Assembly: GCA_039028975.1 (NCBI GenBank)
Contig: JBCCHB010000032.1
Location: 1-64,000, forward strand
From: JAHBNG01 sp039028975
Lineage (GTDB): Bacteria; Chloroflexota; Anaerolineae; Caldilineales; Caldilineaceae
Reading direction: 5' to 3'
DNA length: 64,000 nt
Shown: positions 24,947 to 35,016 of the stretch, piece by piece
How the letters are laid out: each line of letters starts with the position of its first letter
Numbering within the stretch: the stretch's first letter is position 1
Notes under the pieces: model-generated
What the model was told of the DNA's origin: nothing
Seen by the model: only the letters and a program-made list of their open reading frames with translations
Database searches by the model: none
Program-made: the position numbers and the translations under genes

Positions 24947-26300
24947 TTTCTCTCTGATGTAGCCGCATCCCAGCACGGATCCAGCCAATCTTCCCATCTT
25001 CGGTTCGTAAAATCTGGAAATTTGCTCCCTTTGCAGGTTCATCCAAAGCGATTAGCGTATCAGCGCCTATTATGGCTATACGAAATAACGGCGTAGGCGG
25101 ACGAGGTGGCACCTCTTTGGTTGGGAACCCTTGCTTGGCAATAATCTGACCCATAAGTTGGCCGTCCTCAGCGCTCAATACAAAATCGGCCATGGGACGC
25201 ACATAGCGCCCTACCAGTTCAGCAACCGTGTCCGTACCAGGGTCGTAAGTCTCTGGCTCAGACGGTTTAATCTGGCAGAATTCCTCAAGCAGCCAAGCTT
25301 CCACCTCCTGATTAAAAAGTCCCCCAGAACTGCCATTTGTCAGCGAAACAAAGGCAAAATTCTTCTCCGGTACAATCTTAAAGGCCGACATCTGCCCAAC
25401 TGTGGCCCCTCCGTGGCTATACGAATTGAAGCCGCCCTCCTCCTGCACAAACCAGCTATAGGCCACTGCACCACGACTGCTGCCCGTATCAAACTGAGGT
25501 GCCCACATAGCCTCCATCGCAGACTCAGATAGTAACTGCTCGCCCGTCGCCGTCTTCCCTCTGTCGAGGTAGAAACGAGCATAGGTCAGCATATCCCCAG
25601 CCGTCGATGTTACGGCACCCGCTGCGTACATGGCCCGAGACAGCGGCCACGGCGTCGCCACCTTCACCGGCTCATCTGGCAAGATCGAATGACCCACCAC
25701 AAAGCGCCGAACCATCACATCTGCCATGTCGAAGAACGTACTCTCCATGCCCAACGGCTCAAAGAGCAACTCCTGCATGGCATCCTCATACAACTGACCC
25801 GTCACCACCTCAATCACCCTACCCGCCACAGCAAAGGAACTATTGTTGTACGAAAAGGCAAAGTCTGGCGGAACCAACTGAGGCAGTTCCACCATCGACT
25901 CCACATATTTAGCTTTCGCATCCGCACCTGGTCCCGTATCAATAAAGTGATCCCCCACCCAACCCGTCGAATGAGTCACCAACTGACGAATCGTCGCCGT
26001 CGCAGAAACCATCTCATCCTGCACACAAAACTCCGGCAAAACCGAACGAATTGGCGCATCCAGATCCAGCTTACCCTCCTCAGCAAGCATCATTAGAACC
26101 GTCGCCGTCATGGTCTTCGTATTGGAGCCAATTTGGAAGAGAGTGTCTTCGGTCACGTCTAAGGGGTTTTCAATGCTGGTGATGCCGATTGGGAAGATGA
26201 TCGTTTGGTTGTTGTGGAGAATGCCGATGCAGGTGCCGGGGATTTGGTGTTCGGTTTGGGATTGCTGGATGTGAGGTGGGAGGCTGGTAGGTTGGGTCAT
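24939..26300 (-). CDS. Serine hydrolase, beta-lactamase/class C-like
   Basis: 453 residues, no signal peptide, so probably cytoplasmic. Active-site motifs of the family are intact: S59-x-x-K62 (GSNTK), Y151-x-N153 (YNN) and H296-G-G298 (SHGGATVGQ, replacing KTG). A carboxyl-terminal beta domain (about 345-450) resembles the lipocalin-like tail of esterase or D-aminopeptidase relatives. The ATG overlaps the stop of the upstream tubulin-like gene (ATGA), with AGGTGA seven bases upstream, so it is translationally coupled to the tubulin pair. It could be an esterase, peptidase or amidase; substrate unknown. This coupling to a signalling operon is unusual. Confidence 0.85.
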   Translation of the reverse strand: MTQPTSLPPHIQQSQTEHQIPGTCIGILHNNQTIIFPIGITSIENPLDVTEDTLFQIGSNTKTMTATVLMMLAEEGKLDLDAPIRSVLPEFCVQDEMVSATATIRQLVTHSTGWVGDHFIDTGPGADAKAKYVESMVELPQLVPPDFAFSYNNSSFAVAGRVIEVVTGQLYEDAMQELLFEPLGMESTFFDMADVMVRRFVVGHSILPDEPVKVATPWPLSRAMYAAGAVTSTAGDMLTYARFYLDRGKTATGEQLLSESAMEAMWAPQFDTGSSRGAVAYSWFVQEEGGFNSYSHGGATVGQMSAFKIVPEKNFAFVSLTNGSSGGLFNQEVEAWLLEEFCQIKPSEPETYDPGTDTVAELVGRYVRPMADFVLSAEDGQLMGQIIAKQGFPTKEVPPRPPTPLFRIAIIGADTLIALDEPAKGANFQILRTEDGKIGWIRAGMRLHQRESG

Positions 26301-29239
26301 GAAGGTTCACCTATTGGTATTCTTTTGACATAATTTGATACCTCTAAGTTTTTCCAAACTGGGATAAAGTCCTCAACGGCGGGAACGATCCAATCTTGAA
26401 AGCCAGCAAAGGTCTTCTGTACTTCTGCAGATATACCTCTGTTTAGCTGATCAATGGAAATATCATCCCGAATACTTTGAATTAACTTATAGCGCACATC
26501 TGGATTAACCTCTATTTGTTCAGCCACTTCCACTAGGGTTAGGCATGAAAAGCTCTCTTTGTTACCCATCTGATTGACATATGAAAAGTTACCGCTATCT
26601 CTTTCTTGGATGACTTTCTCTAAAAGAAATCCAATGGCTGTCAAATGACGAGAAGGTAACGATTCCAGTAGTGAATTCTTTGACGTTGCTCGCGTCCACT
26701 GGGGATTACTCTTTAGGATATGACGGTCACTTGCGGTATGGAGCGGATCCTCAATTGTGTTAAGAGAGGAATGGCGCAAATCCTGCTTATGATACTCATA
26801 GCTTCGGTTTAGTTCAGTATACCAACTGCTCTCAGAGAGCCGGACTCCTTGCCTTTGGGAGATGATGACAAATTCATACTCAGATTGAATTGCCTGGAAG
26901 CTAGATTCATCTTCGTTTGACTCGGCCACGGATATAGATGACGGTATGTGTTGCTTCCATCGATCATAGATTTTGGGATGGGCGGCAACAATTTGCTGAA
27001 AGTCTGACGAGTAGTATGATGACATAGATGAATCAAAGCGCCAGTATGGTTGGCTTAAACGACTGATCCTACTGATTGACTTTTTTAGCTCTTCAGAAGA
27101 GACTCGTCCAATATGAGCCAGTTTTACGATATCATATTGTTTTAAATGTGCTTCAGCATGTTTCTGTACAAACTCTTTTAGAGCAGCGGCTGCGCTATCT
27201 TCATTACTCCTATCTTTATCTGAAGATGTCGGTATCCACGTTGCGGGATTCCCCAGTACTTGCCGGATCTCTTCCTGCTCTTTAACAAAGTGACTACTGA
27301 ATGCCTCCCGTTCAGAATTCTTGACAAACTCAGGGCGTAATAGTGATTCTGATAAGCGGCCATTTGCAAATGCACACAGTTCGGCAATATCTAATGAGCG
27401 TTGAGCAGCCAACAGCTCTACTTGTATTCGGGACAATTGCTCAACCATTGCTCTCACATTCTGTTTAAGCTGTCGAGTCAATCCGCCAATCGTATGGTAA
27501 ATCTCTTGCAGTGCCTTTAACTTTTCAATCTCCAAAAGATCAGTCAATCGACCGTTATAATGACTCAACAGGTTGATCCGTTCTGCATGAATATTCCTGG
27601 CCATTAAGAGTACGACGCCAAAGCAGAGGATGAAGACAAATAGCACGGATACAAAAATCGACACACCGTTTATCTGATTATAGTATTCATTTATGAGTAG
27701 CAGTAACGGCAATGCTCCGGCCACTAAACCTAGAATCATCTTCAGATAAGGTACACCAAGAAATCCGTCGCTAACTTGTGCAACGGATACGAAACGAGTC
27801 CTCAGTTGTTCGATTTCTTCTCCACGCTTTACAATTTGATCCTGAAGAGCTTTGATTTCCTGCTTGAGCCGCTCCACTTGGCTTGTCACATCTTCATGCA
27901 GTCTGTCAATGAAGCGTTGGGTCTTTATAAGCCCGCCACCCGGTTCGCCAAGAATCTCCAGGCAGGTTGATTCAATTTTTTCTCTTAAATTCGCACTTTT
28001 TTGACGCCGCTGCTTATGAATCGCATCACGTAGAAGAGGCAATTGCTCTGTCAATTGCAAGTGGTATTGACGTTGTATTGCACCCAAAAGCTTCTCCTCT
28101 GAGTGCTGATTCACCGACCTAATACGTAAAGCAATATGGCTAGTGCCTTGCATCAGATCATCTAAAATAAATCGCCTACCAAGTCGCAATTGCTCAATTT
28201 TTGGCGCAAGTACAGAGGACGAGTGGCTACTGCTGGGTTGCAATAGAAGCTTTGTGATGAGTTCAAGCTCCAATCGAATGGTTGCTTGATGAATCCATAG
28301 TTTTAGAGGTACATGCAAATTGCTCACGCCGAAACTAGCGTATGTAGTTCCTATAGTCGGTTGCGATGTGTTTAACAAGATGCTTAATTCGGTACAGCTT
28401 GTTTGATAAAGCCACATACCGACCATGCTTGTTAATGAATTTAGATCGCTCCGTCGACTATCTGCCTCATTTACTGAATCAAGAATGTAGATTTTGCCTT
28501 CACCTAATGGATTATCAGACGTGTCAATACGAATTCGATCTGACATCTGCTCAGAATATCGATGGACGTCATTGAAATAGTAATCCATTTCCTGCAGACA
28601 TGCAGCGGCCCGTGCGTCGACCCATGATTGGATATCGGACTGGTATTTAATGTCGCCCTCAAAGCCAGGCAATGCAACAAGCGGATGAATATGGATTACA
28701 TGCTCTGCGGATGTTCGCGACTGTAATGCATTTCGAATCAAATATGGCAAATCAGGAAGCAAACCTGACATAAATCCGTCTGCTAAAGAAAAGATTAAAA
28801 ATACTTGGGTCTCATTAGGATTCTGGATTGAAATACTCTTCTCCTCCAGATGATCCATTTCATATTGGGTTTCTTGATATGACTGCTGCAAATGCCTCCT
28901 GATTTTATCAGCATATTGTCGGAGACTAATCTGTCCCTGTAAACGCGGCCGTATCAACAAATTTGAATAGAGAGGGTGATTACCAGTCAGGGGTTCAGGC
29001 TGAGGGTAAAGATGTTCCAGAATCTCATGGACTTGATGCTCATGTTGTTCAATAGTCAGATATGGAAAAGAAATGTTTGTAACGTGATCAGGTTCGCGTT
29101 CAAGTAGAGCCAGCATCTTGATGCAAGGCAATGGGTACTGCTCCGGATGTCGATTGTTCAGTTGCTTGTCAAAGGCTTGAAGAACACGATAACCAATTTC
29201 TCCGAGGCCCAAAACGATTGCCCGATTGACAGTTAGCAT
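26297..29239 (-). CDS. Degenerate membrane-anchored tubulin-like protein (tubulin-like 2)
   Basis: 980 residues, starting 1 base after the stop of tubulin-like 1. The amino-terminal Rossmann motif is kept (VLGLGEIGYRVL, 11-16), and ILDSVNEADSRRSDLN and SLTSMVGMWLY correspond to tubulin-like segments. The GTP-binding loop aligns with its neighbour but is lost: ADGFMSG at 153-159 against CGGTGSG. The middle (about 430-490 and 570-640) is coiled coil, and two hydrophobic segments at about 500-560 (MILGLVAGALPLLLLI and IFVSVLFVFILCFGVVLLM) form a membrane hairpin. The carboxyl 350 residues are helical and unrecognised. Inference: a non-GTP-binding partner that tethers tubulin-like 1 to the membrane. 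Confidence 0.75.
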   Translation of the reverse strand: MLTVNRAIVLGLGEIGYRVLQAFDKQLNNRHPEQYPLPCIKMLALLEREPDHVTNISFPYLTIEQHEHQVHEILEHLYPQPEPLTGNHPLYSNLLIRPRLQGQISLRQYADKIRRHLQQSYQETQYEMDHLEEKSISIQNPNETQVFLIFSLADGFMSGLLPDLPYLIRNALQSRTSAEHVIHIHPLVALPGFEGDIKYQSDIQSWVDARAAACLQEMDYYFNDVHRYSEQMSDRIRIDTSDNPLGEGKIYILDSVNEADSRRSDLNSLTSMVGMWLYQTSCTELSILLNTSQPTIGTTYASFGVSNLHVPLKLWIHQATIRLELELITKLLLQPSSSHSSSVLAPKIEQLRLGRRFILDDLMQGTSHIALRIRSVNQHSEEKLLGAIQRQYHLQLTEQLPLLRDAIHKQRRQKSANLREKIESTCLEILGEPGGGLIKTQRFIDRLHEDVTSQVERLKQEIKALQDQIVKRGEEIEQLRTRFVSVAQVSDGFLGVPYLKMILGLVAGALPLLLLINEYYNQINGVSIFVSVLFVFILCFGVVLLMARNIHAERINLLSHYNGRLTDLLEIEKLKALQEIYHTIGGLTRQLKQNVRAMVEQLSRIQVELLAAQRSLDIAELCAFANGRLSESLLRPEFVKNSEREAFSSHFVKEQEEIRQVLGNPATWIPTSSDKDRSNEDSAAAALKEFVQKHAEAHLKQYDIVKLAHIGRVSSEELKKSISRISRLSQPYWRFDSSMSSYYSSDFQQIVAAHPKIYDRWKQHIPSSISVAESNEDESSFQAIQSEYEFVIISQRQGVRLSESSWYTELNRSYEYHKQDLRHSSLNTIEDPLHTASDRHILKSNPQWTRATSKNSLLESLPSRHLTAIGFLLEKVIQERDSGNFSYVNQMGNKESFSCLTLVEVAEQIEVNPDVRYKLIQSIRDDISIDQLNRGISAEVQKTFAGFQDWIVPAVEDFIPVWKNLEVSNYVKRIPIGEPS

Positions 29240-29240
29240 A

Positions 29241-32177
29241 TTATGCGATACTTCCCGATCCCATACTTAACATATTGTGATATTCCTTGGCTCCGGAAAC
29301 AAATAATCGCAGTTCGTCATCCAGTGCCTTTGGCTGTCTGGCAGGCATCCTTTCATAGGCATCTAAAGCGATTATTGCGTCTTGATGAGAATGGTTTGCG
29401 TTCCATTTGTCTACCTTTCTTTGCACTAATGCTCGAAGAGAAAAATCTGTCATTAGGCTTCTAACCGCATCTTCAAACGAGTTGCCCAAATGAATCTGCT
29501 TAGGTGCCTCATAGTTTTCTTCATCCTCTACATCGCTCTTATCAAAGTAGAAGCCACCAGCGCTATGAGATTCAATAAGTCCAAAAGCCTCTGCCTTGGC
29601 AAAGAGTGTGCGTGTCTCAATCTCGGAGCGAGTTTCATTAAAGCAGAGAAGTGGAAAAGCCCCAGTACGAGCTTGGTAGCTAGCAAAGGTCCTCAGATAT
29701 TCCGGATATTGATTAAGTGCATAGATCGGATACCCATGTTCGGTATGTAAGACCGAAACCCGATGTCGATCAAAAGTTGAAATCAAGCTGGCATCCTTGT
29801 GCTTAGAAAGTTGTTCAGAAAAAGATGATGCATCTCGATTATAGACACCAACCACTAAGACTGTATCCAGTGAATTTGCCTGTTGGCCCGCTGGTGTTGC
29901 GTCGTAACTAAGCAGTGGCGCAGCACGATAGATGAGATCATCTAGTTGTCTGTCTTGGTCATCAAATCCGGTGCGGTTCTGCTGCATCAGTTGTTCCACC
30001 GTGCTTGTTTCCTCTGTTGATATACCAGATGAAATCGAGTCAAATTTATGAACCGTATACCTTGAGATTTCTTCACTGATACTCGTTGCTATTCCCATAG
30101 TGTTCGGGTGCGCGCCATTCGAAGTGCTCTCAAGAACCCTCAGATGTTTACTCAATGGATATTGAGTCAAGTACTCTCGTGCAACGCCCAATGTGCTCTC
30201 AGGAAGGAAATCGTAAAAAAAGCGTTCCACATCATTGCTTCCCGCTATCTCCACCTCCAATACGTGAGTAGGATGCCAACTTCCGCGTAGGCTCTCTAGT
30301 GATGCCTGGGCCTCGCCATGAATGCGATTCAGTTCGTCCTTTAGTTTGGCCAGTGCGCCTTGTAATTGCTGACGATGAGCATCGATTCGCTCAATCAATA
30401 GTTGTCCTTGGGTAGCTACTTCTTGCTCGAGAAGGAACTGCATGGATTGAATTCTATAGTCAGCATATCGCTGCATGGCTCTACGTAGTTTCGTCTGCTG
30501 CCAAGGCAGCCACATTAAATATTGTTGAGAGGCAGCTGTAAATTCATGTTCAATTCCGTTATTACCGCGAGAGGGCATTTTGCCCTTGCGGACAGATTGC
30601 TCCTCATCCCCCTTCAATATACGCTCAACCCGTTTACTGTCTCGTTCTGCGCGTTGATGGTCAGCAGTCAATGATTGGTTAAATTCGGTAAATCGTTGGC
30701 GCAACTGATCGAGGAAATACTCGGCAGCCATGATCCCATATTCTGGATTGTCGATCATATCGCAAATAAGCATGGTCAATCGTTCAGTGGCAGCGTTTGC
30801 ATGGGTTACCTGATTGTCTTCCATCGATTTAAAGTAACCATTGACGATCGCAGTTTGTTGGTGAGTATCTAAGGCTCTTTTAACAAAGCGTACCATAGAG
30901 TCTGCCGGATGTGATTCAAAGCGCTTTATGTTAACTTCAACACTCATTGCTTTACCACCTATCTGCTTTAACTGTTCCTTAATCTGCTGAGGCGATAGTC
31001 GCAAATCGCTGAGGTAGAAATTCAAGTCAGCCTCCAACTCCTCTTGAATTGAAGATCTGTTATCTACTCGATGAGAATTAAAGGCCAATTCCCGGTCATT
31101 CTGATGTGGATCAAAAAGAAACACGTCTTCAACGAGTCGGTGGGTTAAGTAAAATGCGCACGCTTGCTGCATACGACGAGCATTGAAACGCAAAGTAGAC
31201 GTGCCAATCATGGAATAAGAGCTTAAGAAGCCATGCTGTTCCCGACTGCTAATGGCTGTTGGAATATTATCAAAGACAGAAGCTGTTGAAGCTCCTAGAT
31301 ATGAGCCTAAATGAAGGAATAGCGCCTCGGCTACTGTGGGAGCCAGTTGTTGCATACCATTGATCGTTAGATTGTTCTTATTGCTGGCACCGATCAAATA
31401 GCGAATACTGAAAGGAGGCCGTTCATCCTCAATATACACGCCTGTTGGATACGTGACCCGAAAGTCCTGATATTTAGTAAAGTGATCGAGTTCAGCAAAG
31501 GTTGCACTGGCATTCGCTCGAATTTGAGCACGGCTTGAAATGTTGATCTTGGGAAATGCTTCGGGTAGAACAAACATTCCTACATTAAAGATGCGGCCAT
31601 CGGGAATGGCTAGTTGTCTAGCCAAATAGCGGGTCAAATAGGCGAGGTCGATGATGATTCCGCTCCCTGTTCCCCCACAAACGGAGCTGACAATGAAAAT
31701 ATTGACCACCGGTGCCCGGCTCACTTCGTCTTGACTCTTGATGTTAAGAATGGTGTTTAAGGCCGAGCGGATTGTGCTTTGGATCGTTTCAAAGTGGTGA
31801 AAGAACGCCAATCTCCCAAGCGGACGAATCTGTTTCGCACCTTGGTTAAGACTTTGCTGAGGCAATGTATGGACCGGAATCTCAGCCTGAATCTCCGGAT
31901 AGTTGGCAATATTGCGCCGGATCCCAGCCACTGGGACACCGCCAATGTTAATCATTTCGGCGGGATCGAGTGAGACTTGTTCGCCGATGCTATTTCTAAC
32001 GGGAGCTTGATTGGGATCTGTATCTAGAACCAAGTAGCTGACACGGCGAAGTAAAGCGTCTGGATAAGTCTCCTGGATCCTCGCCTTAACTCGAACGACA
32101 ATCTCGTACCCTGTCCCCCCTACCCCCATGATTAGGGTGGGTCGCAAGCTCTGGATGTTTGTGTTTTGTGACTGCAT
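29241..32177 (-). CDS. Tubulin-like GTPase (Tubulin_2 type)
   Basis: ATG at 32177 preferred (GGTGAG upstream; the frame opens with TTG at 32225), giving 978 residues. LIMGVGGTGYEIV (18-23) and the tubulin/FtsZ signature loop CGGTGSG (167-173, in SSVCGGTGSGIIIDLAYL) support GTP binding. Further family-like parts are YLVLDTDP, PLGRLAFFHH and a conserved NASATFAELDHF helix. Beyond about residue 400 the chain is long and helical, with coiled coil near 560-650, and no membrane segment. It belongs with the large bacterial tubulin-like proteins found beside vWA and FHA genes, distinct from FtsZ. It probably forms a filament or ring with the downstream degenerate paralogue, regulated by the kinase/PP2C/FHA genes upstream. 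Confidence 0.85.
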   Translation of the reverse strand: MQSQNTNIQSLRPTLIMGVGGTGYEIVVRVKARIQETYPDALLRRVSYLVLDTDPNQAPVRNSIGEQVSLDPAEMINIGGVPVAGIRRNIANYPEIQAEIPVHTLPQQSLNQGAKQIRPLGRLAFFHHFETIQSTIRSALNTILNIKSQDEVSRAPVVNIFIVSSVCGGTGSGIIIDLAYLTRYLARQLAIPDGRIFNVGMFVLPEAFPKINISSRAQIRANASATFAELDHFTKYQDFRVTYPTGVYIEDERPPFSIRYLIGASNKNNLTINGMQQLAPTVAEALFLHLGSYLGASTASVFDNIPTAISSREQHGFLSSYSMIGTSTLRFNARRMQQACAFYLTHRLVEDVFLFDPHQNDRELAFNSHRVDNRSSIQEELEADLNFYLSDLRLSPQQIKEQLKQIGGKAMSVEVNIKRFESHPADSMVRFVKRALDTHQQTAIVNGYFKSMEDNQVTHANAATERLTMLICDMIDNPEYGIMAAEYFLDQLRQRFTEFNQSLTADHQRAERDSKRVERILKGDEEQSVRKGKMPSRGNNGIEHEFTAASQQYLMWLPWQQTKLRRAMQRYADYRIQSMQFLLEQEVATQGQLLIERIDAHRQQLQGALAKLKDELNRIHGEAQASLESLRGSWHPTHVLEVEIAGSNDVERFFYDFLPESTLGVAREYLTQYPLSKHLRVLESTSNGAHPNTMGIATSISEEISRYTVHKFDSISSGISTEETSTVEQLMQQNRTGFDDQDRQLDDLIYRAAPLLSYDATPAGQQANSLDTVLVVGVYNRDASSFSEQLSKHKDASLISTFDRHRVSVLHTEHGYPIYALNQYPEYLRTFASYQARTGAFPLLCFNETRSEIETRTLFAKAEAFGLIESHSAGGFYFDKSDVEDEENYEAPKQIHLGNSFEDAVRSLMTDFSLRALVQRKVDKWNANHSHQDAIIALDAYERMPARQPKALDDELRLFVSGAKEYHNMLSMGSGSIA

Positions 32178-32334
32178 CGTAATCTCACCATTTGGTTGAA
32201 CCCAGCGACGTTGTATGCTGCGCAATGTCTCAAATCTAACTTTTCACAGTTGGGCAGAAAGTTAGCTGTATGACCTTGCTGAGTATACCATCTCTCACAG
32301 CTGAGTCTGGGATAATTGAGTAAATTGAATTGTC

Positions 32335-34728
32335 TTAAACTTCGTCCTCGAACCATGTCGTTTCAAAGAAGAGCTGAATGTTACCAATCCGAATCCGACT
32401 GTCGTGCTGCGTATAAAACTCATCACCTGGCGTAAGCAGACGCCCACTTGCCTCAACACCGTCTACCAAATCCTCATCAATCGAGAGAATCTCAACCCGA
32501 GCCGTTCTCTCGTCATGGGGATTAAAGCGAAGTTTAGCCAAAGGTGCACCAGCCTGATCATACACATCCAAATTTTGGCTGGCAAGCCCAAAGGGGCCTC
32601 CCGTAAAAGCCATATCATTTAATCCGCTACGATCCATAATCGCCATTCCCCTGAGGCTAGGACGAGAGCGAAAGTAGCTTAATGCTCCGACAAGCAGTAA
32701 TACGGTCAATAAGCCACCACCAGCTAGCGGCAGCAGCCAAGCCGGCAGGGTAATTGGGGGCAATTGGGGAGGCGGAACAGGGCTTTCAGTTGGTGTTGCA
32801 GTTGGCGGGATGGGCGTAGGAGTTGACGTATCTGCCACAGTTGCAGTAGCCGTCGGTTCTGGTGTCATCGTTGGTGGAATAGGTGTTTCGGTTGCCGCTT
32901 GTGTCGCTGTGGCAGTTGGTGTCGGTGTAATATCATCGACTTGGAAACGGACATTTACTGGTGGCGCATTAAATATCTGACCACTTGGCGATGTCGCATC
33001 TAACTGAAACCTCAGCTTGTAGACACCAGTAGGAAGATTATCCGTGATCTGCCCCCAATAGCGACCTGGCCCTGGCGGGCTATGCACTAACGAGTAGCGA
33101 GACCCAGTTTCTTCAAAAGAAGAACCATTCAACCGGTAGAGTAGAGCATTGACTTCGCTACGCAATGAATCTCCTGATGCCTCTCTACTTTCCAACATCA
33201 ATGTCCCATCCATCTCGATGGGTACGGAACTCAAGACATTTGCATCGATGAGTGGTGACGTGACTTGAAGCCAAGGCAGTTTATCTAGTTCGATCTCTTT
33301 GATCTGACTGATGGGGACAGCGCTGCCTCCTTCGTTGACGTCAGCAGAAATCTCAATTCGATAGCGCCCTTTTACGCCAGGCTGCTCCACAAATGCAACA
33401 ATCCCCTCGCTTGGGTGATATGTCACCTCACTAGAAGGGAGGGTTGCATTGTCTGGCCCCAAGACAGTGATGCGGGGGTTATTGATGGTAGCGTTCTCTA
33501 CAGTGGCACCCGCGGAATCTTTCACAACCGCTTGAATGGCTATGTCCATGCCTAAGGGCCATGCACCACCTGACGGGGAAACAAATTCTAGTGAGTACTG
33601 GTCGCTAATATAAATTGGTGTAAATCTGACCGATCCTTCTCCCTCTAAACGTACGTTCCAATCACCATTCCAACCGCTAAGATCGGGAGGGCGCAAAATG
33701 GCCCATGATTCACCATGTCCAGACGCTGTTGTGGTCCTCTGGACTTTCTCACGGCTCTCAGTCACCAGTTCACCGTTCGCATCAAAAATGGTTACCTGCG
33801 TATTGGGATCTGTTTTGGCAATGTTGAAAATGACCTCAAAGTAGTTATTATAGACCGTAAATGTACGCTCAATGGGCAGGAGTTCAAAGTTCGACTCTTC
33901 TACCTGTACGCAGAGCCACTCGCGCAGGAAATTGGTAAATTCAGATTGGAGTTTTTGCTCAAACTCAGCCGTGCTGTTGGGTAAGATCTCACTATAGGTG
34001 CCCCCAGTGGATGAAGCCAAGTCTAACCAGAGTTGTTTCTCAGTCTCATTATACTGTTCGACAAAATCAGCAGCCCGAATGGCCATAGGGTAAATAGGGG
34101 TGCCGATTTGACCAGAGCCACACTTCGTACCATCATACTGAACGTCGTCAAAGGCCGTTGCGGCATACGTTTGCAGATCTCGAATGTATGCTTCCCAAGC
34201 GTTGGGATGATCTTGTTTCATGGCACCTGGCTTCTCTGGGCGGCCATCCGAAACGACTAGTACCACGGGTTTGTATCCAGGACGGTGGTCATTTAACAGA
34301 CGTCGGGCTTCCTCAAGACCTTTCAGCACATCAGTTGTCCCCATATTTACGTGGGCCTGATTCAAATCACGAATTAACTGCTCGCGAGATCCATCGTTCT
34401 TGAGCGAAATAAAGCCGTCCCCCACAACTTTCGCTTCGGTACCAAAGAGAACAATTGCGACACGAAAGTCGGCTAGAGAAAGCTCAACACCCAACGTATT
34501 GATTAAATGCTCTAGCGCTTCGATGCGCCAATCATTTGGATCGGTCCAGTTCCACATGGAATCAGACTCATCCAATAAGATCACCAACTCTAAATTGGGG
34601 AAGGGAGGTTCGGCATTCATCTCGGCCTTAGCTGTATAAGGAGACAAAGCAATAGATAGAATGAATAGAAGTAGTAAGAGGCTCGTCCGAATCAACGGCT
34701 TTAGAATAGGCTGGGGGCGAGTATTCAC
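32335..34728 (-). CDS. Membrane-anchored von Willebrand factor A protein
   Basis: 797 residues, GTG start with GGGAG eight bases upstream. Signal peptide 1-35. The vWA domain follows at once, with the MIDAS motif D53-E-S55-D-S57 and conserved TTDVLKGLEEA and VLVVSDGRPE, so metal-dependent ligand binding is likely. Beta-sandwich domains occupy about 290-600. A Thr-Pro-rich linker (about 600-655) precedes a single transmembrane helix (LLPLAGGGLLTVLLLVGAL). The cytoplasmic tail of about 110 residues (ending SRIRIGNIQLFFETTWF) has the last strands of an FHA-like or related beta fold. It probably senses something outside and relays to the FHA/tubulin side. It lies 157 bases before the tubulin-like gene. 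Confidence 0.85.
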   Translation of the reverse strand: MNTRPQPILKPLIRTSLLLLLFILSIALSPYTAKAEMNAEPPFPNLELVILLDESDSMWNWTDPNDWRIEALEHLINTLGVELSLADFRVAIVLFGTEAKVVGDGFISLKNDGSREQLIRDLNQAHVNMGTTDVLKGLEEARRLLNDHRPGYKPVVLVVSDGRPEKPGAMKQDHPNAWEAYIRDLQTYAATAFDDVQYDGTKCGSGQIGTPIYPMAIRAADFVEQYNETEKQLWLDLASSTGGTYSEILPNSTAEFEQKLQSEFTNFLREWLCVQVEESNFELLPIERTFTVYNNYFEVIFNIAKTDPNTQVTIFDANGELVTESREKVQRTTTASGHGESWAILRPPDLSGWNGDWNVRLEGEGSVRFTPIYISDQYSLEFVSPSGGAWPLGMDIAIQAVVKDSAGATVENATINNPRITVLGPDNATLPSSEVTYHPSEGIVAFVEQPGVKGRYRIEISADVNEGGSAVPISQIKEIELDKLPWLQVTSPLIDANVLSSVPIEMDGTLMLESREASGDSLRSEVNALLYRLNGSSFEETGSRYSLVHSPPGPGRYWGQITDNLPTGVYKLRFQLDATSPSGQIFNAPPVNVRFQVDDITPTPTATATQAATETPIPPTMTPEPTATATVADTSTPTPIPPTATPTESPVPPPQLPPITLPAWLLPLAGGGLLTVLLLVGALSYFRSRPSLRGMAIMDRSGLNDMAFTGGPFGLASQNLDVYDQAGAPLAKLRFNPHDERTARVEILSIDEDLVDGVEASGRLLTPGDEFYTQHDSRIRIGNIQLFFETTWFEDEV

Positions 34729-35016
34729 TCTTTTTCTCCCTTGTGGTGAATAGGATACTGGGATTCTTAGCTCATTATAAATCAGAGTTGGGCATCTTGA
34801 TCTATACTGCGATCGTTTTCAAAAGTGTAGTTTAGTCTCTCTGGTGGAGCTTGAGAAAACTATGCTTTTGAAGCATAGCCGAGCATAACAAGCTTGAAAA
34901 CAGCGACTTTCGCGGCAGCGACAACAAAGTAGTCAGCTATGAGAAATTAAGCCAAGGTATTGGGTGTTTGGCATTGAACAATCTTAATTATATCATCGAT
35001 TACTTGTATCGTATAG
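34729..35016. other. Intergenic gap within the signalling gene series
   Basis: No gene. The minus-strand part nearest the vWA gene contains the ribosome binding site. A/T-rich with TTTTGAAGCATAG-type short repeats (AAGCATAGCCGAGCATAACAAGC), no clear terminator. It could hold an internal promoter for the vWA-tubulin genes. Confidence 0.3.

Noticed and set aside
24764..25096. Plus-strand frame opposite the hydrolase end
   Set aside because: It overlaps two better supported minus-strand genes and reads as a shadow.
25607..26096. Plus-strand Pro/His-rich frames opposite the serine hydrolase
   Set aside because: Complement of a gene with local C-rich codon use; no protein-like pattern.
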